This document shows, piece by piece, positions 1-10,271 of a stretch of DNA of 64,000 bases. The position numbers and the translations under genes were made by a program. This DNA comes from Rhodoferax ferrireducens T118. GTDB taxonomy: Bacteria > Pseudomonadota > Gammaproteobacteria > Burkholderiales > Burkholderiaceae_C. Below the pieces are notes generated by a model that saw only the letters and a list, made by a program, of their open reading frames with translations, made no database searches and was not told the DNA's origin. The stretch lies in assembly GCF_000013605.1 (NCBI RefSeq), contig NC_007908.1, positions 2,542,001 to 2,606,000 of the forward strand, read 5' to 3'. Each line of letters opens with the position of its first letter. Within the stretch, counting starts at the first letter, position 1.

Positions 1-142
1 TGATGAAATCGGATCGGTTCTCGCCACCCTGTCCGCCAGGGAAGCCACCGAGTTTTTGATCGAAAAAGCGCGCTCCCGTGGCCATGGCAGCGGCGACAAC
101 CTGTCATTGGTGGTGGTCAAGCTCGAACCGTTGGGAACCTGA
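1..142 (+). CDS. PP2C-type serine/threonine phosphatase, C-terminal end (partial)
   Basis: Only the last 46 codons lie in the window; the frame is open from base 2 to the TGA at 140-142. The tail contains SGDNLSLVVVKL, which matches the last metal-binding block (G-x-DN-[IL]-[ST]-hhhhh) of PP2C-family protein phosphatases, where the aspartate binds Mn/Mg. Such enzymes dephosphorylate Ser/Thr residues, often as partner of a Hanks-type kinase. No kinase can be seen because the gene runs off the left edge. It converges on zapE with 49 bases between the stop codons. Confidence 0.6.
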   Translation, partial: DEIGSVLATLSAREATEFLIEKARSRGHGSGDNLSLVVVKLEPLGT

Positions 143-191
143 CTTTCAGCGGTCATTGAGCAAGAGCCAGGTCAAAGCCGAAAGCTATTTT

Positions 192-1289
192 TTACGTCAA
201 ACAGGTGTCGACCAGACGACGCTCCAGCGCCAAAAACTCAGCCGATTGCATTTCGTTCAAGCGCGACACCGTGCGCGGAAATTCATGCAGCAGCGGCCCC
301 TCCAAATACAACTCTTGCGGCGGTACCGCCGCTGACATGATCAGCTTGACCCGTCGGTCATACAGCACATCCACCAGCCAGGTAAAACGCCGCGCCTCCG
401 ACGCCATGCGAGGCGGCATCTGGGGAACGTCACTCAATAAAACGGTGTGAAACCGGCTGGCAATCTCCAAATAGTCGTTCTGTGAGCGAGGCCCACCGCA
501 CAAAGTCTTGAAGTCAAACCAGACCAGTCCTCCCGCCTTGCGCCGCGCGTGAATTTGCCGGGCCTCAATTTGCAGCACGGGTTGTTCGTCCTGCGTTTCC
601 GCCAAGCGCTCAAAGGCATCACGCATGGCCGCATCCGCTGGCGCACCCAGGGGCACATGGTAGCAATCGAGTTGCTCCAGCATCAGGCGACGGTAATCAA
701 CGCCGTTGTCCACATTGACGACTTCAAGTTGCTGTTTGAGCAAGGCAATCGCGGGCAGAATGCGGCCGCGGTGCAGACCATTGGGGTACAGATCGTCCGG
801 CTTGAAATTTGAGGTCGTCACAAATCCGACACCGTTGCTGAACAAGGCCGCCAGCAGCCGGTGCAGGATCATGGCATCCGTGATGTCGGCAATGTGAAAC
901 TCATCAAAGCAAATCAGCCGGTATTTTTTCGCCATGCGCCGGGCCAGCACATCCAGAGGATTGGCCGTGCCGGTCAGCTCGGCGAGCTCACGATGCACTT
1001 CCCGCATGAACTCGTGAAAATGCAGCCGCGTCTTGCGCTTGAGCGGCACCGCGCCAAAAAAGCAGTCCATCAGAAAACTCTTGCCCCGCCCGACCCCGCC
1101 GTACAGGTAAACGCCGCGCGGAATGGCGGGGCGGTTGATCAGCTTCTTGAGGGAATTGGAGCGCTGCTCCCGAAAAGCAGTCCACTCACGGGCACAGCGC
1201 CCCAATGCCTCCACGGCGCGCCACTGCGCTGGGTCAGCGGTGTAGCCACGGGCGGCAATCTCGGCTTTATAGGCTTGTCTGACAGTCAC
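192..1289 (-). CDS. zapE: Cell division protein ZapE (AFG1-like ATPase)
   Basis: The 365-residue protein has the size and layout of ZapE/YhcM, a P-loop ATPase that associates with FtsZ at the division site and is related to mitochondrial AFG1. Walker A is GGVGRGKS at residues 64-71, followed by the family's LHFHEFM block near 89-95 and Walker B LICFDE at 125-130 with the adjacent FHIADITDAM. It is the last gene of the leftward sucA-sucB-lpdA-zapE run and starts 80 bases after lpdA; that gap is filled by a dispersed repeat. The order lpdA-zapE is common in Burkholderiales. Confidence 0.93.
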   Translation of the reverse strand: MTVRQAYKAEIAARGYTADPAQWRAVEALGRCAREWTAFREQRSNSLKKLINRPAIPRGVYLYGGVGRGKSFLMDCFFGAVPLKRKTRLHFHEFMREVHRELAELTGTANPLDVLARRMAKKYRLICFDEFHIADITDAMILHRLLAALFSNGVGFVTTSNFKPDDLYPNGLHRGRILPAIALLKQQLEVVNVDNGVDYRRLMLEQLDCYHVPLGAPADAAMRDAFERLAETQDEQPVLQIEARQIHARRKAGGLVWFDFKTLCGGPRSQNDYLEIASRFHTVLLSDVPQMPPRMASEARRFTWLVDVLYDRRVKLIMSAAVPPQELYLEGPLLHEFPRTVSRLNEMQSAEFLALERRLVDTCLT

Positions 1290-1306
1290 GAACTCAACTC
1301 AAAATT

Positions 1307-1373
1307 GCTATACTATTAATAGCTATATGCGCATATAGAACGGGGGCTAGAGGCCTATTTCCTATAAATTTAG
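1307..1373 (+). repeat. Dispersed repeat copy A (palindrome + GGGGGCTAGAGGCC core)
   Basis: An AT-rich palindrome (GCTATACTATTAATAGC) is followed by an ATATGCGCATAT segment and the core ACGGGGGCTAGAGGCC, then a TATAAATTT tail. The same arrangement recurs at about 19478, 48030, 52948 and 63576, with weaker copies elsewhere. This copy fills the lpdA-zapE gap and touches the lpdA stop codon. No ORF is associated, so it is probably a non-autonomous element. Confidence 0.8.
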
Positions 1374-2797
1374 AAATTCAGTGTGCGTTTGTCCACCGCC
1401 AGCGCCGCTTCCTTGGTGGACTCGCTCAAAGTCGGGTGGGCGTGGCAAATGCGTGCAATGTCCTCGCTGCTGGCGCGGAATTCCATCGCCACCACACATT
1501 CGGCAATCAACTCGCTGGCCATGGGGCCGACAATGTGTACGCCCAAAATTTCATCCGTGGTGGCATCGGCCAGCATTTTGACCATGCCGGTGGTGTCCCC
1601 CAGAGCGCGGGCACGGCCATTGGCCAAGAACGGGAAGGTACCCGCTCTGTAGGCCACGCCGTCGGCCTTGAGTTGCTGCTCGGTGCGTCCCACCCAGGCA
1701 ATCTCCGGGCTGGTGTAAATCACCCACGGAATGGTGTTGAAGTTGACATGCCCATGCTGGCCCGCGATGCGCTCGGCCACCGCAACGCCTTCTTCTTCCG
1801 CCTTGTGCGCCAGCATCGGGCCACGCACCACGTCACCGACTGCCCACACGCCGGGCAGGTTGGTTTTGCAGTCACCGTCCACCACAATCGCGCCGCGCTC
1901 GTCGAGTTGCAGGCCGACGGCTTCGGCGTTCAAGCCGACGGTATTTGGCACCCGGCCAATTGACACAATCAACTTGTCCACGTCCAGTTTTTGAGCCTCA
2001 CCCTTGGCGTTGGTCCAGGCGACGCTGACACCTTTTTTGCCGACCTTGACGTCGCCAACCGTCACGCCCAGCTCGATCTTGAGACCCTGCTTGACAAAGG
2101 CTTTGTGCGCTTCCTTGGCAATCTGCGCGTCGACCACGCCCAGGAAAGCCGGCAGACCTTCCAGAATGGTCACTTCAGAACCCAAACGACGCCAGACCGA
2201 GCCCATCTCCAGGCCGATCACACCCGAGCCAATCAAACCCAGCTTCTTCGGCACGGCCGTCATGGCCAAAGCGCCTTCGTTGGACAGGACCTGGCTCTCG
2301 TCGAACGGCGCACCCGGCAGCGCGCGGGCGCTAGAACCCGTGGCCACAATGACTTGCTGGCCCAGCAGCGTTTCTTCGGCAGCGCCTGCCACCTTGATTT
2401 CGTAGCCGCCCTCCACTGCTTTCACAAACGAGGCGCGGCCATGGAAGAAGCTGACCTTGTTCTTTTTGAACAGGTACAGGATGCCATCGTTGTTTTGCTT
2501 CACCACGGCATCCTTGCGTGCCACCATCTTGGCCGCATCCATGCTCACGCCTTTGACCTCGATGCCGTGCTCGGCAAAGTGATGGCTGGCATGGTCGAAA
2601 TGCTCCGACGACTGCAGCAGGGCCTTGGACGGAATACAGCCCGTGTTGGTGCAGGTGCCGCCCAGCGCCGGGCCGCCCTTGCTGTTTTTCCACTCATCCA
2701 CACAGGCCACGTTTTTGCCGAGTTGGGCGGCACGAATGGCAGCGATATAGCCGCCGGGGCCAGCACCAATCACGATCACGTCAAATTGCTTGCTCAT
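1370..2797 (-). CDS. lpdA: Dihydrolipoyl dehydrogenase (E3 of 2-oxoglutarate dehydrogenase)
   Basis: This 475-residue flavoprotein reoxidises dihydrolipoyl groups of the E2 component using FAD and NAD+. The N-terminal FAD fold starts with VIVIGAGPGGYIAAI. The redox disulfide is in GGTCTNTGCIPSK (Cys49, Cys54). The NAD-binding GSGVIGLEMGSVW and the second FAD motif (VWAVGDVV) follow, and the C-terminal His454-Glu459 dyad is in HPTLSE. Length is normal for the family. It lies 82 bases after sucB on the same strand, so it most likely serves the 2-oxoglutarate complex encoded here. Confidence 0.96.
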   Translation of the reverse strand: MSKQFDVIVIGAGPGGYIAAIRAAQLGKNVACVDEWKNSKGGPALGGTCTNTGCIPSKALLQSSEHFDHASHHFAEHGIEVKGVSMDAAKMVARKDAVVKQNNDGILYLFKKNKVSFFHGRASFVKAVEGGYEIKVAGAAEETLLGQQVIVATGSSARALPGAPFDESQVLSNEGALAMTAVPKKLGLIGSGVIGLEMGSVWRRLGSEVTILEGLPAFLGVVDAQIAKEAHKAFVKQGLKIELGVTVGDVKVGKKGVSVAWTNAKGEAQKLDVDKLIVSIGRVPNTVGLNAEAVGLQLDERGAIVVDGDCKTNLPGVWAVGDVVRGPMLAHKAEEEGVAVAERIAGQHGHVNFNTIPWVIYTSPEIAWVGRTEQQLKADGVAYRAGTFPFLANGRARALGDTTGMVKMLADATTDEILGVHIVGPMASELIAECVVAMEFRASSEDIARICHAHPTLSESTKEAALAVDKRTLNF

Positions 2798-2879
2798 AAA
2801 AATTCCGTTCTTTGAATTGAAAACCCACCGGATTCGGGCACATGAAGTGCGCCGCTGCGGGTGGGTCGAACCAGATGGC

Positions 2880-4142
2880 TTAGATGTCGAACAACAGGCG
2901 CGCCGGGTCTTCCAGCGCTTCCTTCATCGCCACCAGGCCCAGCACGGCTTCGCGGCCGTCGATGATGCGGTGGTCGTAGCTCATGGCGAAGTAGTTCATG
3001 GGGCGCACCACCACTTGACCGTTTTCCACCACGGCGCGGTCTTTGGTCGCGTGAACCCCCAAAATGGCCGACTGCGGCGGATTGATGATGGGAGTGGACA
3101 GCATGGAGCCAAAGGTGCCACCATTGCTGATCGAGAACGTGCCACCGGTCATTTCTTCCATGCCCAGCTTGCCGTCACGGGCTTTGGCACCGTATTCGGC
3201 GATCTTCTTCTCAATGTCGGCAAAGCTCATCTGGTCGGCATTGCGCAAAATCGGCACTACCAAACCGCGCGGTGAGCCCACAGCGATACCAATATCAAAA
3301 AAGCCGTGATAGACGATGTCGGTGCCATCCACCGACGCATTGAGCATCGGGAACTTCTTGAGGGCATGCACCGCCGCCTTGACGAAGAAACTCATGAAGC
3401 CCAGCTTCACGCCATGCTCTTTCTCAAACCGCTCCTGCATGCGCTTGCGCATGTCCATCACCGGCGCCATGTTGATCTCGTTGAACGTGGTCAAAATGGC
3501 ATTGGTGGATTGCGATTGCAATAGCCGCTCGGCGACACGGGCGCGCAGGCGACTCATGGGCACGCGCTGCTCCGGGCGTTCGCCCAGATTGACAGCCGGT
3601 GCTGCGACCTGAGGCAGTAAAGTCGCTACAGCCCTTGCTGGCATTGCGGCAACGGCTGCTGCTTTAGGCGCAGAAGCAGCCGCAACAGCGCTCAACACAT
3701 CACCCTTGGTGACGCGGCCATCTTTACCTGTGCCTGCCACGGAGCCTGCGGCCAGCTGGTTATCCGCCATCAGCTTGGCCGCCGCTGGCATCGGCACACC
3801 GGCCATCGCACCGCCGCCCACCACTGCTGCCGACGCCGTGGCGACTGGCGCGGCCACGGCAGCTTGAGCCGCCGCAGGCGCAACCGCCGCACCAGCCTTG
3901 GCTTCGGTGTCGATGCGGGCAATCACCTGCTCGGCCGCCACGGTGCCACCGTCAGCGACCAGAATCTCAACAATCACACCAGCCGACGGGGCGGGAACTT
4001 CCAGCACCACTTTGTCGGTTTCGATGTCGATCAGGATTTCATCCACGGCGACAGCGTCACCGACCTTCTTCTTCCACTGCAACATGGTGGCCTCAGCCAC
4101 GGATTCCGACAGTTGCGGGACTTTCACTTCTACGATAGCCAT
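2880..4142 (-). CDS. sucB: Dihydrolipoyllysine succinyltransferase (E2 of 2-oxoglutarate dehydrogenase)
   Basis: The 420-residue E2 transfers succinyl groups from lipoyl-lysine to CoA in the TCA cycle. One lipoyl domain covers residues 1-76 with the lipoylated Lys44 in ETDKVVLEV. An Ala/Pro-rich linker follows, then the E3-binding domain near 120-160 ([19 protein letters not shown]), a second Ala-rich linker and the catalytic domain from about 190, ending with [11 protein letters not shown] (His391, Asp395). It lies 17 bases after sucA and is very likely co-transcribed and translationally coupled with it. Confidence 0.96.
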   Translation of the reverse strand: MAIVEVKVPQLSESVAEATMLQWKKKVGDAVAVDEILIDIETDKVVLEVPAPSAGVIVEILVADGGTVAAEQVIARIDTEAKAGAAVAPAAAQAAVAAPVATASAAVVGGGAMAGVPMPAAAKLMADNQLAAGSVAGTGKDGRVTKGDVLSAVAAASAPKAAAVAAMPARAVATLLPQVAAPAVNLGERPEQRVPMSRLRARVAERLLQSQSTNAILTTFNEINMAPVMDMRKRMQERFEKEHGVKLGFMSFFVKAAVHALKKFPMLNASVDGTDIVYHGFFDIGIAVGSPRGLVVPILRNADQMSFADIEKKIAEYGAKARDGKLGMEEMTGGTFSISNGGTFGSMLSTPIINPPQSAILGVHATKDRAVVENGQVVVRPMNYFAMSYDHRIIDGREAVLGLVAMKEALEDPARLLFDI

Positions 4143-4159
4143 GATATTTCTTTCGTTCT

Positions 4160-7051
4160 TTATTTGGTGAGGACAGTGCCTTTGAGCTTGGCGAATGCGC
4201 CTTCAACCAGCGCTTTTTGCTGCTCCTGGTGCAGGTGCGCATAACCCACGGCGGGCGATGCGGACGCCGCGCGGCCCGAATAGCCCCGTTTTTGCCCGTC
4301 AAACATGTTTTCGTAGATGTAATGCTGCACAAAAAACCAGGCGCCCTGGTTTTGCGGCTCATCCTGACACCATACGACCTCCGTCACATTCGGATATCTT
4401 TTGAGTTCAGCGGCAAACGCCTTGTGTGGAAACGGATACAACTGCTCGACCCGAATAATCGCCACGTCGTCGGCAGCGATTTCTTCGCGCTTTTTGACCA
4501 GGTCGTAATAGACCTTGCCGGAACAAGCCACCAGGCGCTTGACCTTGTCGGCCTTCAGCGCTTTTTGTTCCGGAATGATGGTCTGGAAGCTGCCCTTGGT
4601 AAATTCGGACACGGGAGACGCTGCATCCTTGGCGCGCAGCAGCGACTTGGGCGTCAGGATGATCAAGGGCTTGCGAATGTTGCGCACCATCTGTCGCCGC
4701 AAAATGTGGAAAATCTGGCTCGCCGTGGTCGGCTGCACGACCTGCATATTGGTGTCGGCACTGAGCTGCATGAAGCGCTCCAGTCGGGCCGAGCTGTGCT
4801 CGGGGCCCTGGCCTTCGTAGCCGTGCGGCAGCATCAGGGTGATGCCGTTGACGCGGCCCCACTTCACCTCGCCGGAGGCGATGAACTGGTCGATAACAAC
4901 TTGCGCCCCATTGGCAAAATCGCCAAACTGGGCTTCCCAGATCACCAGCGTGTTGGGTTCGTTCGACGCGTAGCCATACTCAAAGGCCAGCACGGCCTCT
5001 TCTGACAGGATCGAGTCGATGACGACAAACGGAGCCTGGTTGTCGGTCACGTTTTGCAGCGGGATATAGGTGCCCACATCCCACTTTTCACGGTTTTGGT
5101 CGTGAATCACCGAATGCCGGTGGGTAAAGGTGCCGCGACCGCAGTCTTCGCCGCTCAGGCGCACCGGGTAGCCGCTGGCCACCAGCGAGGCAAAGGCCAT
5201 GTGCTCGCCCATGCCCCAGTCCACCGGCAGGTCGCCCCTGCCCATGGCGGCGCGATCTTCATAGACCTTTCTAACCAGGTTGTGCGGCGTCACGCTGGCC
5301 GGAATGGTGGTGATTTTTTCAGCCAGACGCTTCCACTCACCCAGGGGGATCGCGGTCTCGGCGGCATCGGTCCACTTCTGGCCAATAAAGGGCGCCCAGT
5401 CCACAGCGTACTTACTCTTGAAGTTGGTCAGTACCGGGTCTACCGTGTGTTTGCCCGCATCCATGGCGGCGCGGAAGGCCTTGACCATGTCATCGCCGAG
5501 CGTGGCCCCCAAACCCTGCGCTGCCAGTTTGTCGGCGTACAGGCTGCGCGTTCCGGGGTGAGCTGCAATTTTCTTGTACATCAGCGGCTGCGTCAGCGCC
5601 GGTGTGTCCTGCTCATTGTGGCCGAGCTTGCGGAAACAAACGATGTCGACCACCACGTCCTTGCGAAACTCCAGACGGAACTCGAGCGCCAACTGAGTGG
5701 CCAGCACCACGGCTTCCGGGTCATCGCCGTTCACATGCACCACCGGCGCCTCGATCATCTTGATCACATCGGTGCAATACAGTGTGGAGCGGCTGTCGCG
5801 TGGATCGCTGGTGGTGAAACCGATCTGGTTGTTGATGATGATATGCACCGTGCCACCCGTGGAGTAACCCCGGGTTTCAGCCAGCGCAAAGGTTTCCATG
5901 TTGACACCCTGGCCCGAAAAGGCCGCGTCGCCATGCACCAGCACCGGCAGCACTTGCTTGCCGAGCGGGTCAGCGCGGCGATCCATGCGGGCGCGCACTG
6001 AACCCTCAACCACCGGGTTGACGATCTCCAGATGCGAGGGGTTGAACGCCAGACTTAAATGCACCGGGCCACCGCGGGTGGTGACGTCAGAACTGAAACC
6101 CTGGTGGTATTTCACGTCCCCGCTGGTCAATTCTTCGGGTGCGGTATGGTCGAACTCGGCAAACAGATCACCAGGCATCTTGCCCAGCGAATTCACCAGC
6201 ACGTTCAGACGCCCCCGGTGCGCCATGCCAATCACGATTTCCTGGATGCCCTTGACGCCAGCCGATTGAATCAGCTCATCCATGCAGGCGATAAAACTCT
6301 CGCCACCTTCCAGGGAAAAGCGCTTTTGCCCCACATACTTGGTGTGCAAAAACCGCTCCAAGCCTTCGGCGGCGGTCAGCCGATCCAGAATGTGTTTTTG
6401 TTGCTCCACCGAGAAGCTCGGTTTGGAACGAATACTCTCCAATTTTTGTTGCCACCAGCGTTTGTGGTTCTGATCCGTGGTGTGCATGAACTGCGCACCG
6501 ATGGTGCCGCAATAAGTCTGCCGCAACGCGTTCATCAACTCGCGCAGGCTCATGCTGTTTTTACCAAAGAAGGTGTTGCTGGTGTCAAACACCGCTTCCT
6601 GGTCGGCATCGCTGAAACCGTAAAACGAGGGCTCCAATTCAGGAATCACCACCCGCTCGGCGCGCTTCAAAGGGTCCAGATCCGCCCAACTGACGCCAAC
6701 GTTGCGGTAGGCTGCAATCAACTGCTGCGCGGCGGTGCGCTTGCGCCCCATTTCGGCATCAACATTGGCCACCACGACCTTGGTGCCGCCCTGTTTGGCA
6801 CGCTCGGCAAATGCATTGATGACGGGGAGGTGGGGCACGTCTTTGGCGTTGCTGCCATCTGCGGCGGGCACATGCTGCAAGGCATCGAAGTAGTCACGCC
6901 AACTGTCTGGCACACCACCGGGATTGGCCAGGTAGTTTTCGTACATCTCTTCGACGTACGGCGCGTTGCCACCAAAAAGATAGGTATTGGCCTGATAGGC
7001 CTGATAGACCGACGATGTCGAACTCGCCCCTTGAGACGTTGTTTCACTCAT
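4160..7051 (-). CDS. sucA: 2-oxoglutarate dehydrogenase E1 component
   Basis: At 963 residues this is a full-length thiamine-diphosphate E1 that decarboxylates 2-oxoglutarate and succinylates lipoyl E2. Recognisable blocks are the N-terminal [84 protein letters not shown] and, in the transketolase-like half, [14 protein letters not shown] and [18 protein letters not shown]. It heads the leftward suc cluster. The 194-base gap upstream, before prpE, should hold the promoter, but no clear -35/-10 pair was identified. Confidence 0.97.
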   Translation of the reverse strand: MSETTSQGASSTSSVYQAYQANTYLFGGNAPYVEEMYENYLANPGGVPDSWRDYFDALQHVPAADGSNAKDVPHLPVINAFAERAKQGGTKVVVANVDAEMGRKRTAAQQLIAAYRNVGVSWADLDPLKRAERVVIPELEPSFYGFSDADQEAVFDTSNTFFGKNSMSLRELMNALRQTYCGTIGAQFMHTTDQNHKRWWQQKLESIRSKPSFSVEQQKHILDRLTAAEGLERFLHTKYVGQKRFSLEGGESFIACMDELIQSAGVKGIQEIVIGMAHRGRLNVLVNSLGKMPGDLFAEFDHTAPEELTSGDVKYHQGFSSDVTTRGGPVHLSLAFNPSHLEIVNPVVEGSVRARMDRRADPLGKQVLPVLVHGDAAFSGQGVNMETFALAETRGYSTGGTVHIIINNQIGFTTSDPRDSRSTLYCTDVIKMIEAPVVHVNGDDPEAVVLATQLALEFRLEFRKDVVVDIVCFRKLGHNEQDTPALTQPLMYKKIAAHPGTRSLYADKLAAQGLGATLGDDMVKAFRAAMDAGKHTVDPVLTNFKSKYAVDWAPFIGQKWTDAAETAIPLGEWKRLAEKITTIPASVTPHNLVRKVYEDRAAMGRGDLPVDWGMGEHMAFASLVASGYPVRLSGEDCGRGTFTHRHSVIHDQNREKWDVGTYIPLQNVTDNQAPFVVIDSILSEEAVLAFEYGYASNEPNTLVIWEAQFGDFANGAQVVIDQFIASGEVKWGRVNGITLMLPHGYEGQGPEHSSARLERFMQLSADTNMQVVQPTTASQIFHILRRQMVRNIRKPLIILTPKSLLRAKDAASPVSEFTKGSFQTIIPEQKALKADKVKRLVACSGKVYYDLVKKREEIAADDVAIIRVEQLYPFPHKAFAAELKRYPNVTEVVWCQDEPQNQGAWFFVQHYIYENMFDGQKRGYSGRAASASPAVGYAHLHQEQQKALVEGAFAKLKGTVLTK

Positions 7052-7245
7052 ATTGCGCTGACCTCCGTTTCCCTGCAGGAAACTTGAGCTGGTTAAAGCT
7101 GTTTTTAAAAACCTTCCGCGTCACGGCTTGACCGTTTGGCGGATGCGACTGTGGCTGGAAGGGCCCTGTGACAAGGCGCAATTGTGCCACTAATGAGAAC
7201 TTTGGGTCAGGCGGCGGGCATTCGGCGCCGCCCCCAAATACCGAC

Positions 7246-9141
7246 TTACTCTGTTACCAAATCCTTGATCTGTTGCAGCGCTGCCGGGTCTTCCATGGTT
7301 GTCAGGTCCCCGGGGTCGCGTCCTTCACAAACCGCCTGCACGGCCCGGCGCAGCAGCTTGCCGCTACGGGTTTTGGGCAGCACCGTGACGAAGCGCACGC
7401 GCGCCGGCCGGGCGACGGCACCCAGGTCACCGTCCACGAGTTTCATGATCTCGCCCTCCAACTTCAGGCGACCGGCTTCGTCGGCAACCAGGGTCATGTC
7501 CTTGACCACCGCAAACGCCATCGCGACCTGGCCCTTGAGTTGATCGGCGACACCGACCACCGCCACTTCGGCAATGTTGGGGTGGGCCGAGATGCTTTCT
7601 TCAATCTCGCGCGTGCCCAGCCGGTGCCCGGCGACGTTGATCACATCGTCGGTGCGGCCCAGGATGAAGTAGTAGCCATCGGCATCGCGAATGCCCCAGT
7701 CAAAAGTGCTGTAGACCATGCGCCCCGGGATGGTGGTCCAGTAAGTGCTGACGAAGCGCGCATCGTCACCCCACACCGTCTGCAGGCAGCCGGGCGGCAA
7801 CGGACCCTCGATGGCCACCACGCCCTTCTGGTTGGCGCCCTTGAGTTCCTCGCCGGTGTTTTCGTCGAGCAGTTTGACGTTGTAGCCGTAGACCGCCTTG
7901 CCTGGCGATCCGAACTTGGTCGGCGAATCATCAACGCCTTTGCAAATGCTCAGGATCGGCCAGCCGGTCTCGGTCTGCCAGTAGTTGTCGACAATCGGTC
8001 GGCCCAGGCCCTCGCTGATCCATTGGGCGGTGGGCTGATCCAGGGGCTCGCCGGCCAGGAACAGTGCACGCAGTGACGACAAATCATATTTTTTGAGCAG
8101 CGCCGGGTCCTGTTTTTTCAACACCCGGATCGCCGTGGGCGCGCTGAACATCACCGTCACCTTGTATTTCTCGACCAGACTCCACCAGATGCCGCCATCC
8201 GGTCGCGTCGGCAGGCCTTCGTACATGATGGTCGCCATGCCCGCAACCAGGGGGCCGTAAATGATGTAGCTGTGGCCTACGACCCAGCCGATGTCGCTGG
8301 TGGAAAAATAGGTTTCACCGGCATTACCGCAGTAAATGTGTTTCATGCTGGCGGCCAGCGCGACGGCGTAACCGCCGGTGTCGCGCTGCACACCTTTGGG
8401 CTTACCGGTGGTACCGCTGGTGTAGAGCGTGTAGCTCGGGTGCGTGGCATCGACCCACTCGCAGGGCACCACGGTACTCATGTGTTTTTCCCGCAGAGCC
8501 GCCCACAGATGGTCCCGGCCCGCTACCAGATTCATAAGGACGAGACCGCGATCCACCAGCAGCACCGCCTCCGGTTTGTGGCTGGACAGGCGGATCGCTT
8601 CATCCAGCAGGGGTTTGTACGCCACCGCTTTGCCGCCGCGCGAACCGGCGTCGGCACTGATGATCACTTTGGGCGAGGCGTCTTCAATACGCGAGGCCAG
8701 TGAGCCCGAGGCAAAGCCGCCAAAAACCACCGAGTGAATCGCACCTATGCGCGCGCAGGCCAGCATGGCAAACGCGGCATCGGCAATCATCGGCATGTAG
8801 ATCAGCACCCGGTCGCTCTTTTTCACCCCCAGGTCTTTAAGCACCGCCGCCATGCGCTGCACCTCGGCGTGCAGCTCACGAAACGAATAGACCTTCTCCT
8901 GGTTGGTCTCGGTCGACACAAAAATCAGCGCCGCCTGGTCAGCCCGGTCTTTCAGATGGCGATCGACCGCGTTGTGGCACAAATTGGTGGTGCCACCAAC
9001 AAACCACTTGGCAAATGGCGGATTGCTGTAGTCACAGACCTGCTGTGGCTGCGTTTTCCAATCCACCAGTCGGGCTTGTTCGCCCCAGAATGCGTCGCGA
9101 TCTTCGAGTGAACGGCGGTGAAATTCAGCGTAGTTTGTCAT
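7246..9141 (-). CDS. prpE: Propionyl-CoA synthetase (acyl-CoA synthetase, PrpE type)
   Basis: This 631-residue ANL-superfamily ligase activates propionate (or acetate) to its CoA thioester through an acyl-adenylate. The AMP-binding signature YTSGTTGKPKG is followed by VQRDTGGYAVAL, which is typical of PrpE rather than Acs. The C-terminal lysine whose acetylation normally regulates this family is in KTRSGKLLRR. It sits alone, not in a prp operon, between the suc cluster and an isochorismatase-like gene on the same strand. PrpE is preferred to AcsA from the N-terminal YAEFHRRSLEDRDAFWGEQA and the length, but substrate range cannot be read from sequence. Confidence 0.88.
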   Translation of the reverse strand: MTNYAEFHRRSLEDRDAFWGEQARLVDWKTQPQQVCDYSNPPFAKWFVGGTTNLCHNAVDRHLKDRADQAALIFVSTETNQEKVYSFRELHAEVQRMAAVLKDLGVKKSDRVLIYMPMIADAAFAMLACARIGAIHSVVFGGFASGSLASRIEDASPKVIISADAGSRGGKAVAYKPLLDEAIRLSSHKPEAVLLVDRGLVLMNLVAGRDHLWAALREKHMSTVVPCEWVDATHPSYTLYTSGTTGKPKGVQRDTGGYAVALAASMKHIYCGNAGETYFSTSDIGWVVGHSYIIYGPLVAGMATIMYEGLPTRPDGGIWWSLVEKYKVTVMFSAPTAIRVLKKQDPALLKKYDLSSLRALFLAGEPLDQPTAQWISEGLGRPIVDNYWQTETGWPILSICKGVDDSPTKFGSPGKAVYGYNVKLLDENTGEELKGANQKGVVAIEGPLPPGCLQTVWGDDARFVSTYWTTIPGRMVYSTFDWGIRDADGYYFILGRTDDVINVAGHRLGTREIEESISAHPNIAEVAVVGVADQLKGQVAMAFAVVKDMTLVADEAGRLKLEGEIMKLVDGDLGAVARPARVRFVTVLPKTRSGKLLRRAVQAVCEGRDPGDLTTMEDPAALQQIKDLVTE

Positions 9142-9395
9142 TGCGGGTCTCCAAGGGTCATGAAACTGAATTCATAATTATGGACTTTGAACTTGCTGCA
9201 AACTGACTTGTCGCGTCAGCCCCTGACCCTGCTGCACTACCTTGCGCCTATTCACCGGGACACAGAGCTGCGTTACAGCGAGCGCGACATTGGTTTGGCC
9301 CGTGGCTGCCTGGGTAAGACCCTTCGATCAACGGCCGGCACTTGAATGCTATCCAAATAGCAGCAAACAATATAATGATGACGCCGGCTATGACC
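9142..9395. other. Intergenic gap with a repeat-like element
   Basis: Bases 9348-9395 (GCTATCCAAATAGC, then AATATAATGATGACGCCGGCTA) look like a strongly diverged copy of the window's dispersed repeat. Between about 9180 and 9342 a TTG-started frame of roughly 45 codons exists on the + strand, with no ribosome site and no recognised similarity; it may be the relic of an older gene. Confidence 0.3.
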
Positions 9396-9998
9396 CTATT
9401 TGATCAAATTCTGCACTGCTTTGAAGTGGGGATGCTCGGCGCCGCGCAGCCACTCAAATGCCACCATCTCGGTCGTCACCAGTTCGGCCCCAGCGCCCGC
9501 CAGCCGGTCAAAGGCAGCGTCGCGGTTGCGCTCGGTGCGTGAGCTGCAGGCGTCGGTCACCACCCAGACTTCAAACTCGTCTTCGAGCAAATGCAGCGCG
9601 GTTTGCAGCAGGCAAACGTGCGCCTCGCAGCCGGCAATCACAACCGTGTTGCGCTCGGACGCATTTGCAGTCGGCTTTTGCAGGTGCTTGGGCAAGCTGC
9701 GCGCGTTGCCCGCGACCGGCTTGGCTGGTGGGCGCAGCCACTCGCCCAGGCCTTCTTCGACACCGCTGAAGTGCATTTTGCTCAAGGTCTGCGCGCACAG
9801 CGCCCGCAATTCGGGCGCGTTTTCGCCCAACTTGGACGGATTTTGCTCAGTGCCCCAAATTGGTACCTCCAGCAAACGCGCAATTTGCGCCAGGCGCAGC
9901 GCGTTGGCCAGCACCAGCGGGGCTTCAAAAATGGCGGGCATCAGGCGGTTCTGGTAATCCACCAGCACGAGTTGGGATTGGGCAGCATCTAGCAACAT
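9396..9998 (-). CDS. Isochorismatase-family cysteine hydrolase
   Basis: The 200-residue protein has the fold signatures of YcaC/PncA-like cysteine hydrolases. The strand LVLVDYQNRLMP gives catalytic Asp14, Lys74 is in the TLSKMHFSGVEE segment where the family lysine sits, and the nucleophile is probably Cys129 in AGCEAHVCLLQTALHL. These enzymes hydrolyse C-N or C-O bonds in small substrates (nicotinamide, isochorismate, carbamoyl compounds); the substrate here is unknown. It is transcribed alone, away from the ABC transporter that starts 270 bases to the right. A repeat-like relic lies right after its stop codon. Confidence 0.82.
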   Translation of the reverse strand: MLLDAAQSQLVLVDYQNRLMPAIFEAPLVLANALRLAQIARLLEVPIWGTEQNPSKLGENAPELRALCAQTLSKMHFSGVEEGLGEWLRPPAKPVAGNARSLPKHLQKPTANASERNTVVIAGCEAHVCLLQTALHLLEDEFEVWVVTDACSSRTERNRDAAFDRLAGAGAELVTTEMVAFEWLRGAEHPHFKAVQNLIK

Positions 9999-10175
9999 GG
10001 CAGGCTTTCCTTTAGGAAGTTGAACATTTTGGGGTACTGGTCAATTAAACCGCAAGTGTTCAGGGTATCTGTCAGTTGGTACAGATTTTGCTCATGGCAT
10101 ATGGGGCAAGCGACATAGTTGGATCAGGTTATAAATATTTTGCATGAACGGCAAGAGTAAACCCCGATGCCAAGC

Positions 10176-10243
10176 TATCCCCAGGGGGGCTAAAGTTCGC
10201 CCCAGGGATAAATCCGCAGGAAACTGCCGCTGTCCTTTTTTTG
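10176..10243 (+). promoter_or_regulatory. Structured leader upstream of the amino-acid ABC transporter
   Basis: Two hairpins precede the transporter operon. The first pairs TATCCC (10176-10181) with GGGATA (10205-10210) and GGGG (10184-10187) with CCCC (10200-10203). The second is GCAG-GAAA-CTGC (10216-10227) with a GNRA tetraloop. A run of eight T follows shortly after (10236-10243), and the start codon lies 28 bases downstream. The layout resembles a terminator or attenuator inside a 5' leader. No known riboswitch class was recognised. Confidence 0.4.
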
Positions 10244-10271
10244 ATTCATTTTTTCCACTGGAGTAATGCAA

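Noticed and set aside
9190..9342. A possible small + strand gene of about 45 codons
   Set aside because: It has only a TTG start, no ribosome site and no recognised similarity; not strong enough to call.
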